A program made the translations under genes and the position numbers. DNA of 64,000 bases from Phaeodactylibacter luteus (GTDB lineage Bacteria > Bacteroidota > Bacteroidia > Chitinophagales > Saprospiraceae). This document shows positions 1 to 8,142 of this stretch, piece by piece. The stretch spans positions 1-64,000 of the forward strand of contig NZ_VOOR01000019.1 in assembly GCF_007993045.1 (NCBI RefSeq), read 5' to 3'. The notes under the pieces are model-generated. The model searched no databases. It saw only the letters and a program-made list of their open reading frames with translations, and was not told where the DNA came from. How positions within the stretch are numbered: the stretch's first letter is position 1; each line of letters opens with the position of its first letter.

Positions 1-76
1 GCTGCTGCTAAATAGCTGTGAATTAAAAAAATAGGCAGTTAAACGGTTTAGTTTTTGGGAGGCGAGGAGCCATCCA

Positions 77-670
77 TTAGGAAAGCTCTTTCAGAGCCAG
101 TTTGATGAGCTGTTCCACCTGGCCGACTTCAGGCTGGGCTTTGAGTATTTTGTTCAGGGCTTTTTGGGCGTGGATGCGGTTGAACTGCAAAGCGACCAAT
201 GCAGATAACGCCTCCTCCCGGATTGTATTGTCCTGTGCAGTGGGCAGGGAAGGCAGATCGTCGCCAGCATCTTTCAAGAGTTTATCTTTGAGGTCAAGAA
301 TGATGCGCTGTGCGGTCTTTGGGCCTACCCCTTTTATTTTTTTCAAAGCAGCTACTTGTTCGCCAATGATAGCAGCCCGGAGGTCGTCGGGCGTCATAGA
401 AGACAGCATGAGCTGTGCTGTGCTCGGCCCAATGCCAGAGACCGAAATCAAGTGCACGAACAAGGCGCGTTCGATGGCTTCGGCAAAGCCATACAAAGTA
501 TGGCTATCCTCTTTGATGTGCTGATGGGTCAGTATCTTAACCGCTTCCAATTTTTCGATCTGCGCATAAGTATGCAAGCTGATATTGATGTGGTAGCCGA
601 CCCCTGCGGCTTCAACGATGATGAAGGTGGGGCTTTTGTGGGCGATAGGACCTTTGATGTATGCAATCAT
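77..670 (-). CDS. ruvA: Holliday junction branch migration protein RuvA
   Basis: RuvA is the DNA-binding subunit of the RuvAB branch-migration motor. It holds the four-way junction as a tetramer and loads the RuvB helicase on its arms. The 197-residue product has the family length. It starts with the OB-fold sequence MIAYIKGPIAHK and carries two helix-hairpin-helix motifs in the middle, VSGIGPSTAQ (about residues 76-85) and IKGVGPKTAQ (about 111-120). The C-terminal helical domain that contacts RuvB is present (about 150-197). The gene stands alone on this strand next to the window edge; ruvC lies 17 kb away, so ruvA and ruvC are not in one operon here. The start is the first ATG and matches the usual RuvA N terminus. 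Confidence 0.96.
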   Translation of the reverse strand: MIAYIKGPIAHKSPTFIIVEAAGVGYHINISLHTYAQIEKLEAVKILTHQHIKEDSHTLYGFAEAIERALFVHLISVSGIGPSTAQLMLSSMTPDDLRAAIIGEQVAALKKIKGVGPKTAQRIILDLKDKLLKDAGDDLPSLPTAQDNTIREEALSALVALQFNRIHAQKALNKILKAQPEVGQVEQLIKLALKELS

Positions 671-951
671 AGTTGTGTAAAAGGAAAGGCGAAGGTTGGT
701 GAAGTAAGGCCGCTACAGCAGCCGGGGTACGAAGTTAACAAGTTCGCCGGTAATCTAATAGCTTTGGGCAAGGTGCCCTCCTGTGGTATTGTCTGCCACG
801 CACCCCCATGGCGAAATATTAGATGGGTTATTAGGCGTGGTCAGGGAAAAGTATCTATTTTACGCCTGTTCTACAGTGCCAACCGTACGGTATTCAAAAC
901 GGAAGATCCACATCAGGCTCCTACCGCAGCCTGCCAAAACTACAAATACAC

Positions 952-3021
952 ATGTCGAAAACGACTACCTTCAACTTTGACGATCAGCCTATGCTTTTTG
1001 GGCACCCTGTCGGGCTTTTCATCCTCTTTCTCACCGAAATGTGGGAGCGGTTCTCTTATTATGGCATGCGGGCCATTCTGGTCCTTTACATCATCAGTTC
1101 GGCAACGGGCGACAACCCCGGCTTGGGCTGGGAATCCTCAGATGCGTTAGCCCTCTACGGTTGGTACACCATGCTGGTCTACGTCATGTCCATTCCGGGC
1201 GGCATTTTGGCAGACAAGTTCATTGGGCAAAAAAAGGCCGTGCTCTACGGGGGGCTCACCCTTGTAGCCGGGCATGGCATTTTGGCCATAGAGGCGCTGT
1301 GGGCATTCTACACTGGCCTAGCGCTCATCATCTTAGGCGTAGGCGGGCTGAAGCCCAATATTTCGACTATGGTGGGCGGGCTGTACAAGCAAGGGGACGA
1401 ACGCCGGGATCAGGGCTTCACCATTTTTTATATCGGCATCAATGTAGGGGCGTTCTTGTCTTCCCTCATTGTAGGCGCAGTGGGCGAGACCATCGGCTGG
1501 CACTACGGCTTCGGCCTGGCGGGCATCGGCATGCTGCTGGGGCAAGTGGTTTTTATGATGGGGCAGAAATACCTCAAAGGGGTTGGAGAGCCGCCCAGCC
1601 AACAGCCCAAGGCGGCTGGCGAGGCGGCAGACTCTTCTTTTGGCGACCTCTTCCGGGAGCTCTTCAAAAGCCCGGTACAGCTGCTGATTACTTTTGGGCT
1701 CATCTTGGGCTCTTCCGTGCTGGCTTTTCTCACTTTTGAAGGCACCGACCGCTATCTGTACGCTGCCCTTTTTCTTTTCCTCTCTATTGTGGCAGGGATG
1801 ATGATGATGATTTACAAGGAAGTGAACCGCATAGAAAAAGACCGCTTCATTGTGCTTATCTTGTCTTTCCTCATCATTATTGTGTTTTGGGGGGCCTTCG
1901 AACAGGCAGGCGGCCTGCTCAATATCTACACCCTGAACAAGATTGACCGTATGGTGAATTTCTTCACCATCGACCTGCTGTTTTACGGGGCGGGCGCGGT
2001 ACTGCTGGTGCTGGGCGCCCTACACTATTTTCAGAAAAAGGAAACGTACTACCTGTTCTTGCCGATAGGCGCGCTGATCATTGCTGGCTACAGCTACTAT
2101 CGCTCAGACCTGTACACCTCAGGGCTTTACGAAATACCTGCGGCGGTATTCCAATCGGTGAACGCTATGTTCATCATCATCTTCGGGACACTTGTTGGCA
2201 GTTTTTGGATATGGTGGAAGCATAAGGGGTACGAGAGCTCCTCTCTACTGAAAATGGCCGTGGGCACCATTATAATGGGCGCTGGCTTCCTGTTTATGGC
2301 CAAAGCCAGCTCTGATGTAGAACAATACGGTGACAAGGCTGCGCTCTACCTGCTTATACTGGCCTACCTGCTGCATACTTTGGGCGAGCTCTGTGCTTCT
2401 CCGGTAGCTTTGTCCTTTATCACCAAAGTCGCTCCGGTAAAATATGTCTCTATCATGATGGGCGTCTACTTTGCGGCAACCGGGCTGGGCAACAAAGTGG
2501 CCGGCGCTATCGGGGAGTCTTCTCAATTGGAGACCGTCAGCACCGAGCTGATTGCCTCTCCTGTGGAGTACAACTTGGCAGCAGATACGCTCATCGCAAA
2601 GGCAGGTGATTTTGAATTCACCGCCAATGCCTACCTGGCTGGCGGAGAGGTGGCCATACGGGAAGGAGGGGTGGATGTCATGGAGCTGCTGCGGCTTACG
2701 CCAAAAAATAGGGAGCTGCTCGTCGCCTACCTGCAAGAGGAGGGCGCATCTGCTGAGGAGCCGCTCACGGCTGTAGTGCGCATGGCATACGATGAAGAGG
2801 CCAAAGCTGCTATCAAAGACAAAGGCGAGAAAGTGGACATTAGCAAGTACAGCGGTGAAATAGAGCTCTTCGAGCTGCAAAACCAGCAGGAATACAAGAC
2901 TTTTGTGGGCATCTTTGTATTCACGGGTGCATTTGGCCTGTTGCTGCTGCTTTTCTTCAAGCGGCTGAAAAAGCTGACGCACGGAGCTGAAGATACCACC
3001 AACACCCAATCCGAGGAATAA
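952..3021 (+). CDS. POT/PTR2-family proton-dependent peptide transporter with an enlarged last loop
   Basis: Inner-membrane symporter of the proton-dependent oligopeptide transporter family (major facilitator fold), expected to import di- and tripeptides. The first helix carries the proton-coupling ExxER motif (EMWERFSYYGMRA, about residues 30-42), and the PTR2 signature FTIFYIGINVGAF lies near residues 158-170. At 689 residues it is about 100 longer than its neighbour at 3238-4986. The extra length is a hydrophilic segment at about residues 525-645, just before the last membrane helix (FVGIFVFTGAFGLLLL). The two transporters are tandem, co-directional paralogues. The TAA stop is followed in frame by 28 open codons (see the next entry). 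Substrate specificity cannot be read from the sequence. Confidence 0.93.
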   Translation: MSKTTTFNFDDQPMLFGHPVGLFILFLTEMWERFSYYGMRAILVLYIISSATGDNPGLGWESSDALALYGWYTMLVYVMSIPGGILADKFIGQKKAVLYGGLTLVAGHGILAIEALWAFYTGLALIILGVGGLKPNISTMVGGLYKQGDERRDQGFTIFYIGINVGAFLSSLIVGAVGETIGWHYGFGLAGIGMLLGQVVFMMGQKYLKGVGEPPSQQPKAAGEAADSSFGDLFRELFKSPVQLLITFGLILGSSVLAFLTFEGTDRYLYAALFLFLSIVAGMMMMIYKEVNRIEKDRFIVLILSFLIIIVFWGAFEQAGGLLNIYTLNKIDRMVNFFTIDLLFYGAGAVLLVLGALHYFQKKETYYLFLPIGALIIAGYSYYRSDLYTSGLYEIPAAVFQSVNAMFIIIFGTLVGSFWIWWKHKGYESSSLLKMAVGTIIMGAGFLFMAKASSDVEQYGDKAALYLLILAYLLHTLGELCASPVALSFITKVAPVKYVSIMMGVYFAATGLGNKVAGAIGESSQLETVSTELIASPVEYNLAADTLIAKAGDFEFTANAYLAGGEVAIREGGVDVMELLRLTPKNRELLVAYLQEEGASAEEPLTAVVRMAYDEEAKAAIKDKGEKVDISKYSGEIELFELQNQQEYKTFVGIFVFTGAFGLLLLLFFKRLKKLTHGAEDTTNTQSEE

Positions 3022-3108
3022 GAAGGCTTTGAGGTTGCCGATCCAACCGATGGGGATGCCCCTACCCCGCCGGATGACGGCGCTGCGCTCAACCCTCCAA
3101 AGCCCTAA
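3022..3108 (+). other. In-frame open tail directly after the stop of the first POT gene
   Basis: Immediately after the TAA at 3019-3021 the same frame stays open for 28 codons and ends at TAA 3106-3108. The hypothetical peptide is acidic and proline-rich (for example DPTDGDAPTPPDDG), much like a cytoplasmic tail. It may be a former C terminus cut off by a nonsense change, a site of stop readthrough, a sequencing error at 3019-3021, or chance. Confidence 0.4.
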
Positions 3109-3120
3109 ATAGCATAACTT

Positions 3121-3154
3121 ACCGTTGCCCTGCCCCAAAGCGCGGGGCAACGGT
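3121..3154 (+). terminator. Hairpin between the two POT genes
   Basis: A perfect 10-bp inverted repeat, ACCGTTGCCC at 3121-3130 and GGGCAACGGT at 3145-3154, with a 14-nt loop. It lies between the two transporter genes. No T-run follows, so it may be an attenuator or RNA-stabilising hairpin rather than a full terminator. Confidence 0.5.
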
Positions 3155-3237
3155 GCTCTATCAGAAACAACCAAATTACAAACCTACTGGCCTGCCACCA
3201 ATCGTTGCAGGGCAAACAAAAAACAGCAGAATAGCTT

Positions 3238-4986
3238 ATGTCGAACGGATCATCGAACAGCCTGACGAAACACGGGACAGTGCTCGGGCACCCCTCGGGG
3301 CTCTTTGTTTTGTTTTTCACTGAAATGTGGGAGCGCTTCTCTTACTACGGGATGCGGGCCCTGCTTGTCATTTTCCTGATTGGCGCTGTGGATGTGGACA
3401 ACCCCGGTTGGGGCTGGGAGCGTGAAAATGCCCTTTCGCTCTTAGGCACCTACGCCCTCATGGTATACCTGACGCCCATTCTTGGCGGCTACATCGCCGA
3501 CCGGATGATCGGCTACCGCTCTGCGGTAGTGATCGGAGCCTTGCTCATGACTTTGGGGCACGCTGCGCTGGCCGTAGAGACGCCCCTATTTCTTTACATC
3601 GGCATTGGGCTGCTTATTTTCGGCAATGGTTTTTTCAAACCGAACATGACCTCCATCATCTCTAAGATGTATGAAGACCACCCCGAAAAGAAAGATGGCG
3701 CTTACACCATTTTTTATATGGGTGTCAATGCGGGCGCATTCCTGGGCATCATGCTGTGCGGGTACCTGGGTGAAAAAGTAGCTTGGAGCTATGGCTTTGG
3801 GCTGGCTGGCATCTTTATGTTTATGGGGATGCTGCAGTTCTACTTTGCCTCGCCTATCTTTGACGGCATAGGGGATAAGCCGGAAGCTACTTCAGACGAA
3901 GAGATCGAGGTGCCTGCTGGCGACCGGCTCAACCCGTTTACGACCTTGGACAAGGTGCTCATCGGTTTGTTTTCCCTTTTGTCCATCGTTTGGATCTTGA
4001 ACGACCCCCTCTCTAAAATTGGGGAAATCCCTATTCTACCGGGCGGGGCGGAAGGCACCACAGCCAATATTGTCATTCTTACGGCGCTGGGCATCTTTTT
4101 GTTCCTGCTCGTATCCCGCCTCACGCGCTACACCCCGACTGTACGCGACAAGATGATAGCAGTGGCGATATTTTCCTTCTTCACCGTGTTTTTCTGGGCT
4201 TCTTTTGAGCAGGCTGCAGGCTCTATGGCGATTTTTGCCAAAGACTACACAGCCCGGGCGCTTGATGGGGGCACGGCTACGGTTTTCAAAGTCATCGACA
4301 CCATTGTGACCATTATACCACTGGCTATCATTACTTGGGTATTGTATAGCCTGTTCCGGAAAACGATTGCTAAAATCACGCTTTCCAACATCATCCTTGG
4401 GCTGAGCTTCGTCATGATCTGGGGGATTGTGATCTACAAACTCAACCGGGAGTTCAGCACGCCTGGCACAGAGGTACCTGCTACTTGGTTTGCTATCCTC
4501 AACTCGCTCTTCATCATCATGTTCGCCCCTTTATTTTCTCGTTGGTGGGAAAGCAAGTACAACCCAACGGGGGCAGTGAAATATGGCATAGGGCTCATCC
4601 TGCTCGGCACTGGCTTTGGGTTCCTGGTCTTCGGCTCTTTGGCCATCCCTCAGGGTGCAGAAACGGCTGCGGTGAGCATGATCTGGCTCATTTTAGCCTA
4701 TTTGTTCCATACATTGGGCGAGCTGTGCATTTCGCCAGTGGGCCTTTCTTACCTGAGCAAGCTGGTGCCCGGGCGAATGATCGCCTTTATGTTCGGCATT
4801 TATTACCTGGCAATTGCAATAGGCAATAAGCTGGCCCACTATATGGGCGGCAAAATTGATGCCATCACGGCGCAATATTCTCTGAGCACCTTCTTCCTGA
4901 TTTTCACAATTGTCCCGGTCGTGGCAGGCCTCCTGGCTATGGTCCTCAATCCGGTATTGAAAAAACTTATGCACGGGGTCCGTTAG
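3238..4986 (+). CDS. POT/PTR2-family proton-dependent peptide transporter
   Basis: Second proton-coupled oligopeptide transporter, 582 residues, of normal family length. It has the ExxER motif in the first helix (EMWERFSYYGMRA, about residues 29-41) and the PTR2-type segment YTIFYMGVNAGAFLG (about 157-171). The second half has the usual hydrophobic helices and ends in NPVLKKLMHGVR after the last one. It lacks the long loop insertion of the upstream paralogue and shares its N terminus (GHPxGLFxLFxTEMWERFSYYGMRA). The pair probably arose by tandem duplication. A terminator-like hairpin follows at 5027-5065. Confidence 0.94.
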   Translation: MSNGSSNSLTKHGTVLGHPSGLFVLFFTEMWERFSYYGMRALLVIFLIGAVDVDNPGWGWERENALSLLGTYALMVYLTPILGGYIADRMIGYRSAVVIGALLMTLGHAALAVETPLFLYIGIGLLIFGNGFFKPNMTSIISKMYEDHPEKKDGAYTIFYMGVNAGAFLGIMLCGYLGEKVAWSYGFGLAGIFMFMGMLQFYFASPIFDGIGDKPEATSDEEIEVPAGDRLNPFTTLDKVLIGLFSLLSIVWILNDPLSKIGEIPILPGGAEGTTANIVILTALGIFLFLLVSRLTRYTPTVRDKMIAVAIFSFFTVFFWASFEQAAGSMAIFAKDYTARALDGGTATVFKVIDTIVTIIPLAIITWVLYSLFRKTIAKITLSNIILGLSFVMIWGIVIYKLNREFSTPGTEVPATWFAILNSLFIIMFAPLFSRWWESKYNPTGAVKYGIGLILLGTGFGFLVFGSLAIPQGAETAAVSMIWLILAYLFHTLGELCISPVGLSYLSKLVPGRMIAFMFGIYYLAIAIGNKLAHYMGGKIDAITAQYSLSTFFLIFTIVPVVAGLLAMVLNPVLKKLMHGVR

Positions 4987-5026
4987 GGAGCGCCCCCTGA
5001 GCATCATTTAGCAAACCTTAAACGGG

Positions 5027-5065
5027 AGTGGGCATTTCAGTGTACTGGAGTGCCCGCTTTGTTTT
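5027..5065 (+). terminator. Rho-independent terminator after the second POT gene
   Basis: AGTGGGCA at 5027-5034 pairs with TGCCCGCT at 5051-5058 (one G-T pair), followed by TTTGTTTT. It lies 40 bp after the stop of the transporter and directly before the start of the next gene at 5082. Confidence 0.65.
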
Positions 5066-5081
5066 ACTACAATCCTACACC

Positions 5082-5534
5082 ATGAACCTTAGCCGGCTTA
5101 CGCTGCTTTTTGCCGCCCTCGCTGGAGGGCAGATCCTTTTTTGTGTGATCATTTACTACCTGTTGCAATCTGGGCGCTTCAGTATGCAGGAGGCAGATCT
5201 GGAAAACCTTGGGGCCGTCCCCCCTATCGCTCTGGCAGGCAGTGTGCTTGCAGCTTTCGGGCTTAGCCGGGCCCTTTCTCGGCAGGGCCGGTCCGCTGAC
5301 GGCATACCTGCTAAAATGCAAGTGTACAGCCGGGCGGTTATCGTGCGGCTCGCGCTTGTAGAAGGGGGCAACCTCTTGATCCTCGTCGTTACTCTGCTGA
5401 CTGGAGACTTGAGCAACCTCTATTATTTTGTAGCGGGGATGGCAGCCTTCGCCTGGCTGAGGCCAGGAAAAGACAACTTTGTGCAGACCTTCACGCTCGA
5501 TAACAAGGAGCAGCGCGGGCTTGACAATTTATAG
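5082..5534 (+). CDS. Small four-helix membrane protein of unknown function
   Basis: 150-residue hydrophobic protein with about four predicted membrane segments: LTLLFAALAGGQILFCVIIYYL (about 5-26), IALAGSVLAAFGLSRAL, VRLALVEGGNLLILVVTLL, and LYYFVAGMAAFAWL near the end. I do not recognise a named family. I chose the ATG at 5082 (MNLSRLTL) rather than an in-frame upstream start at 5028, because the upstream stretch overlaps the terminator hairpin and the sequence from 5082 begins directly with the first helix. It is followed by a degenerate repeat copy and a terminator shared with the convergent chaperone operon. Confidence 0.7.
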   Translation: MNLSRLTLLFAALAGGQILFCVIIYYLLQSGRFSMQEADLENLGAVPPIALAGSVLAAFGLSRALSRQGRSADGIPAKMQVYSRAVIVRLALVEGGNLLILVVTLLTGDLSNLYYFVAGMAAFAWLRPGKDNFVQTFTLDNKEQRGLDNL

Positions 5535-5610
5535 GGCTGCTGCGGAAATACGGCCTATGGCGCAGCGGGCCACCTCTTGCTAAAATGCCCTTAGGGCTTG
5601 GGGGCTTTGT

Positions 5611-5716
5611 GCTGGCACCGGCCTAGCGATGTGCAGGGGTGGCAAGCCCGTCAGGGCCGAGCGGATAGCGAGCCCCGGAACGTAGCGCCCCCTGCCGGGA
5701 GGCAGGGGGAGGCCCC
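5611..5716 (+). repeat. Degenerate copy A of the GC-rich interspersed element
   Basis: Short-form copy in plus orientation. It contains the shared core CCGAGCGGATAGCGAGCCCC, preceded by GGCCTAGCGATGTGCAGGGG and followed by a GC-rich purine stretch ending in GGCCCC. Neither terminal inverted repeat nor flanking duplication is visible, so this is an old or truncated copy. It lies between convergent gene ends. Confidence 0.75.
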
Positions 5717-5761
5717 AAAATGCTTTTCTGCCTCGTGCCCAAGGGCAGGCGCGCCAAAACA

Positions 5762-5800
5762 CAACCGCCCCGGCAGAAACCTGAGCTGCCGGGGCGGTTG
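5762..5800 (-). terminator. Strong GC-rich hairpin ending the chaperone operon
   Basis: Perfect 15-bp inverted repeat: CAACCGCCCCGGCAG at 5762-5776 and its complement at 5786-5800, with a 9-nt loop. On the minus strand it follows the stop at 5819 and is followed by TGTTTTGG. It probably terminates the three-gene chaperone operon and may also stop transcripts from 5082-5534. Confidence 0.7.
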
Positions 5801-5818
5801 AATGGTTTTGCGAAACAA

Positions 5819-7180
5819 TCAGGGCCTTACATCCTTGTCTGCGGTCCACTTTTGCAAGACCGGGCACCCTTGGAACATAGGATCGAGGTTGATATAGGTA
5901 GCATCTACTTTTTCTTTGATCCAATCGCCAATAAAATCGCTCTTTTTGGCCTCTATAGCCGCCTGTTGAATCTTAGAATAATCTTGGCTAAGGTCGGCTT
6001 TGTGCGGCTGCGTACGAGACTGCAGCTGCACGATCCGGAAGTAACGCCCTCCGGTCTGATCCCGGAACACGAAAGGGGCGGTCACGCCGTTGATATCGAG
6101 CGTATCAATAGCAAAGTAGATATCCGGGTCGAGGTCGCCAATTTCAAAAAAGGTATTGCCGGTGATGGGGTTCACCATGCGGCCGTCATTGGTATAGCTT
6201 TGGACATCCTCGTTGGAATAGCGCTTGACCGCTTGGGAGAAGGTCAGGGAATCGGAAAGGATGAGCTGCCGCACGGTATCGAGCCGTGTTTTGGCCAGCT
6301 CCATATCTGCATCCGTTATTTCAGGCTTGATGAGGATGTGGCGCACTCGGATGGAGTTGCCCCTGCGCTCTTGCATTTGAATGATGTGGAACCCAAACTC
6401 GGACTCAACGACCGGTGAGATTTCGTCCTTTTTCAGTTTGAACGCAGCGGCCTCAAACTCGGGCACATAGCGCCCCCGCTTGGCCCAGCCGAGGTCACCT
6501 CCTGCACGGGCAGAGCCATCGTCGCTGAATTTCCCGGCCAGCTCTGCGAAATCCTCTCCCCCATCAACAATACGGGTACGGATATTTTCGAGCAGCTTGA
6601 TGGCTTTTTCCCGTTCTTCCTTATTGACTTTGGGCTTGACGACGATCTCCCCTACTTCCACTTCGGAGTTGAAATACGGGAGGCTGTCAGCAGGGATGGA
6701 GTTGAAGAATGTCCTTACTTCATTGGGCGTTACCGAGACCGAAGCCATGATATTGCCCCGCATACGGTCGGCCAGTATCTGATTGCGGAGGTCTTCGCGG
6801 AACTGCGCTTTCACCTCATTGATGGTCTGGCCATAGTACTCTTCAAATTGGTTGACGTCGTTGTTCATAAAGCCCAGGATGCGTTCGATACGCGCATCGA
6901 GCTGGGCCTCGACCTCATCGTCTGACACCTCGATACTATCCAGTTTGGCCTGGTTGAGGAGGAGCTTGCCAGCCATGATCTGGTCCATGATGGAGCAGCG
7001 GGCATCTGCAGGCAGGTTTTCCTGCTGAGAGGCCATCAAGGCCCGTTGTTCTTCTACTTCAGACAAGAGCACGAGCTCTCCCCCAACGGTAGCCACTACC
7101 TTGTCGATCACTTCCCGTTGCGCCTGTACGCCCGCAGTCAGCAGGAGCATCAACAGGGCTGTCATCGCAGCAATTCTCAT
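5819..7180 (-). CDS. SurA-like periplasmic peptidyl-prolyl isomerase/chaperone
   Basis: Periplasmic chaperone of the SurA/parvulin type that helps outer-membrane proteins fold. A signal peptide is visible (MRIAAMTALLMLLLTAGVQA). A SurA N-terminal helical region follows (about residues 20-165), then a parvulin rotamase domain with EVGEIVVKP ... FAELAGKFSDDGSARAGGDLGW ... FGFHIIQMQ, then a second, less conserved rotamase-like region beginning RVRHILIKP. The frame extends upstream to 7195; I prefer the ATG at 7180 because the signal peptide begins there. It is the last gene of a co-directional trio (8143-10134, 7248-8135 and this one), an arrangement common in Bacteroidota. Isomerase activity is inferred from the family. 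Confidence 0.9.
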   Translation of the reverse strand: MRIAAMTALLMLLLTAGVQAQREVIDKVVATVGGELVLLSEVEEQRALMASQQENLPADARCSIMDQIMAGKLLLNQAKLDSIEVSDDEVEAQLDARIERILGFMNNDVNQFEEYYGQTINEVKAQFREDLRNQILADRMRGNIMASVSVTPNEVRTFFNSIPADSLPYFNSEVEVGEIVVKPKVNKEEREKAIKLLENIRTRIVDGGEDFAELAGKFSDDGSARAGGDLGWAKRGRYVPEFEAAAFKLKKDEISPVVESEFGFHIIQMQERRGNSIRVRHILIKPEITDADMELAKTRLDTVRQLILSDSLTFSQAVKRYSNEDVQSYTNDGRMVNPITGNTFFEIGDLDPDIYFAIDTLDINGVTAPFVFRDQTGGRYFRIVQLQSRTQPHKADLSQDYSKIQQAAIEAKKSDFIGDWIKEKVDATYINLDPMFQGCPVLQKWTADKDVRP

Positions 7181-7247
7181 ATTCATAAGGTACATAAATC
7201 TCAGTTCTTCAATTCAATAAATAGCCAACCCGGAGCCTGGCCCTCCA

Positions 7248-8135
7248 TTAGTAATAGGTTTTGATGTTGTTGCGCCTCAGCTCCCGTTGGTACATGGCCT
7301 CTATCTTTTCCTCCAGCAGTTTTTCCTTGCGGTTGCGGAGGATGACTTTCCGGGCCTGCCCTTCGATGTAAGACAGCGGGGCAATATCTTTCCGGTTTTT
7401 CACTTCAAAGACCCGGAAATAATACTGGTAATCACCATCCCGCTGGCTGAAGTCTTGCTTCGCAGCAACATTATCTACCGTGACCGTCCCCTTTGGCATT
7501 TCTTGTGCAATGTCTTCTACCTTGTACCATACGCTATCCTCTAGGAGGTAGGCATCGGCATGCAACTGGCAGTAGGAGACCAGTTTTTCAAAATCAGCCG
7601 CTTCCCGGCTATTCCAAAACTTGCGCAGGTCATTGGCTTGTGGGACAGGCAGTGGGACTTTAACAAAGTAGCACCTGATGATGGGCGTCTCCAACTGGTA
7701 CTGCAGCTTGTTGCGCTCGTAAAAATCCTGCAGCTCTTTCATCGCTATGGTGCTGTCCAACAGTTGTTCCACGAGGATTTTCTCGTAGTTGTGGCGGATC
7801 AGGGAAGCACGGTAATCCCTAACGAGCTTATCGATATTCAAGTCGCTAGGGATGTTCTGCTCGGCTTCGTGCAAGAGCAGCGCCTCACGGATCCAACGGT
7901 TGGAATGGATCTGAATGATCAGGCTGCTGTCTTTGCCTGTTGTCCCTTCCGGGAACATCCCGTCCATTTCGGAAAGGTAAAGCGTTTTATTGTGCACCTT
8001 TGCCAGGAGCTGATCTGCTGTTTCCTCCTCCCCCATCATGCCGCTGCAGGCAGAAGCGCTGCACATGAGCAGTGCAAGTGCTCCTCCAATGAAGAGCTTC
8101 CACAGGATTGGCTTTCGGGTTCTCAAATGCTTCAA
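7248..8135 (-). CDS. PpiC/SurA-related lipoprotein without an obvious parvulin active site
   Basis: 295-residue predicted lipoprotein. The N terminus MKHLRTRKPILWKLF is followed by a hydrophobic stretch and SASACSGMM, giving a likely lipidated cysteine near residue 30. The SurA-type start of the mature protein (DQLLAKVHNKTLYLSEMDG) and helical region resemble the N-terminal chaperone domain of its neighbours. The C-terminal half (IIRCYFVKVPLP...FRVFEVKNRKDIAPLSYIE) follows the parvulin layout but lacks the recognisable GGDLGW-type signature. It starts 7 bp after the stop of the gene at 8143-10134, so the two are translationally close. It probably acts as a membrane-anchored chaperone partner; that role is inferred. 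Confidence 0.8.
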   Translation of the reverse strand: MKHLRTRKPILWKLFIGGALALLMCSASACSGMMGEEETADQLLAKVHNKTLYLSEMDGMFPEGTTGKDSSLIIQIHSNRWIREALLLHEAEQNIPSDLNIDKLVRDYRASLIRHNYEKILVEQLLDSTIAMKELQDFYERNKLQYQLETPIIRCYFVKVPLPVPQANDLRKFWNSREAADFEKLVSYCQLHADAYLLEDSVWYKVEDIAQEMPKGTVTVDNVAAKQDFSQRDGDYQYYFRVFEVKNRKDIAPLSYIEGQARKVILRNRKEKLLEEKIEAMYQRELRRNNIKTYY

Positions 8136-8142
8136 CGTGTTA

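Noticed and set aside
356-1150. 264-codon plus-strand frame over ruvA and the start of the first POT gene
   Set aside because: It overlaps two well-supported genes and its sequence has no family features.
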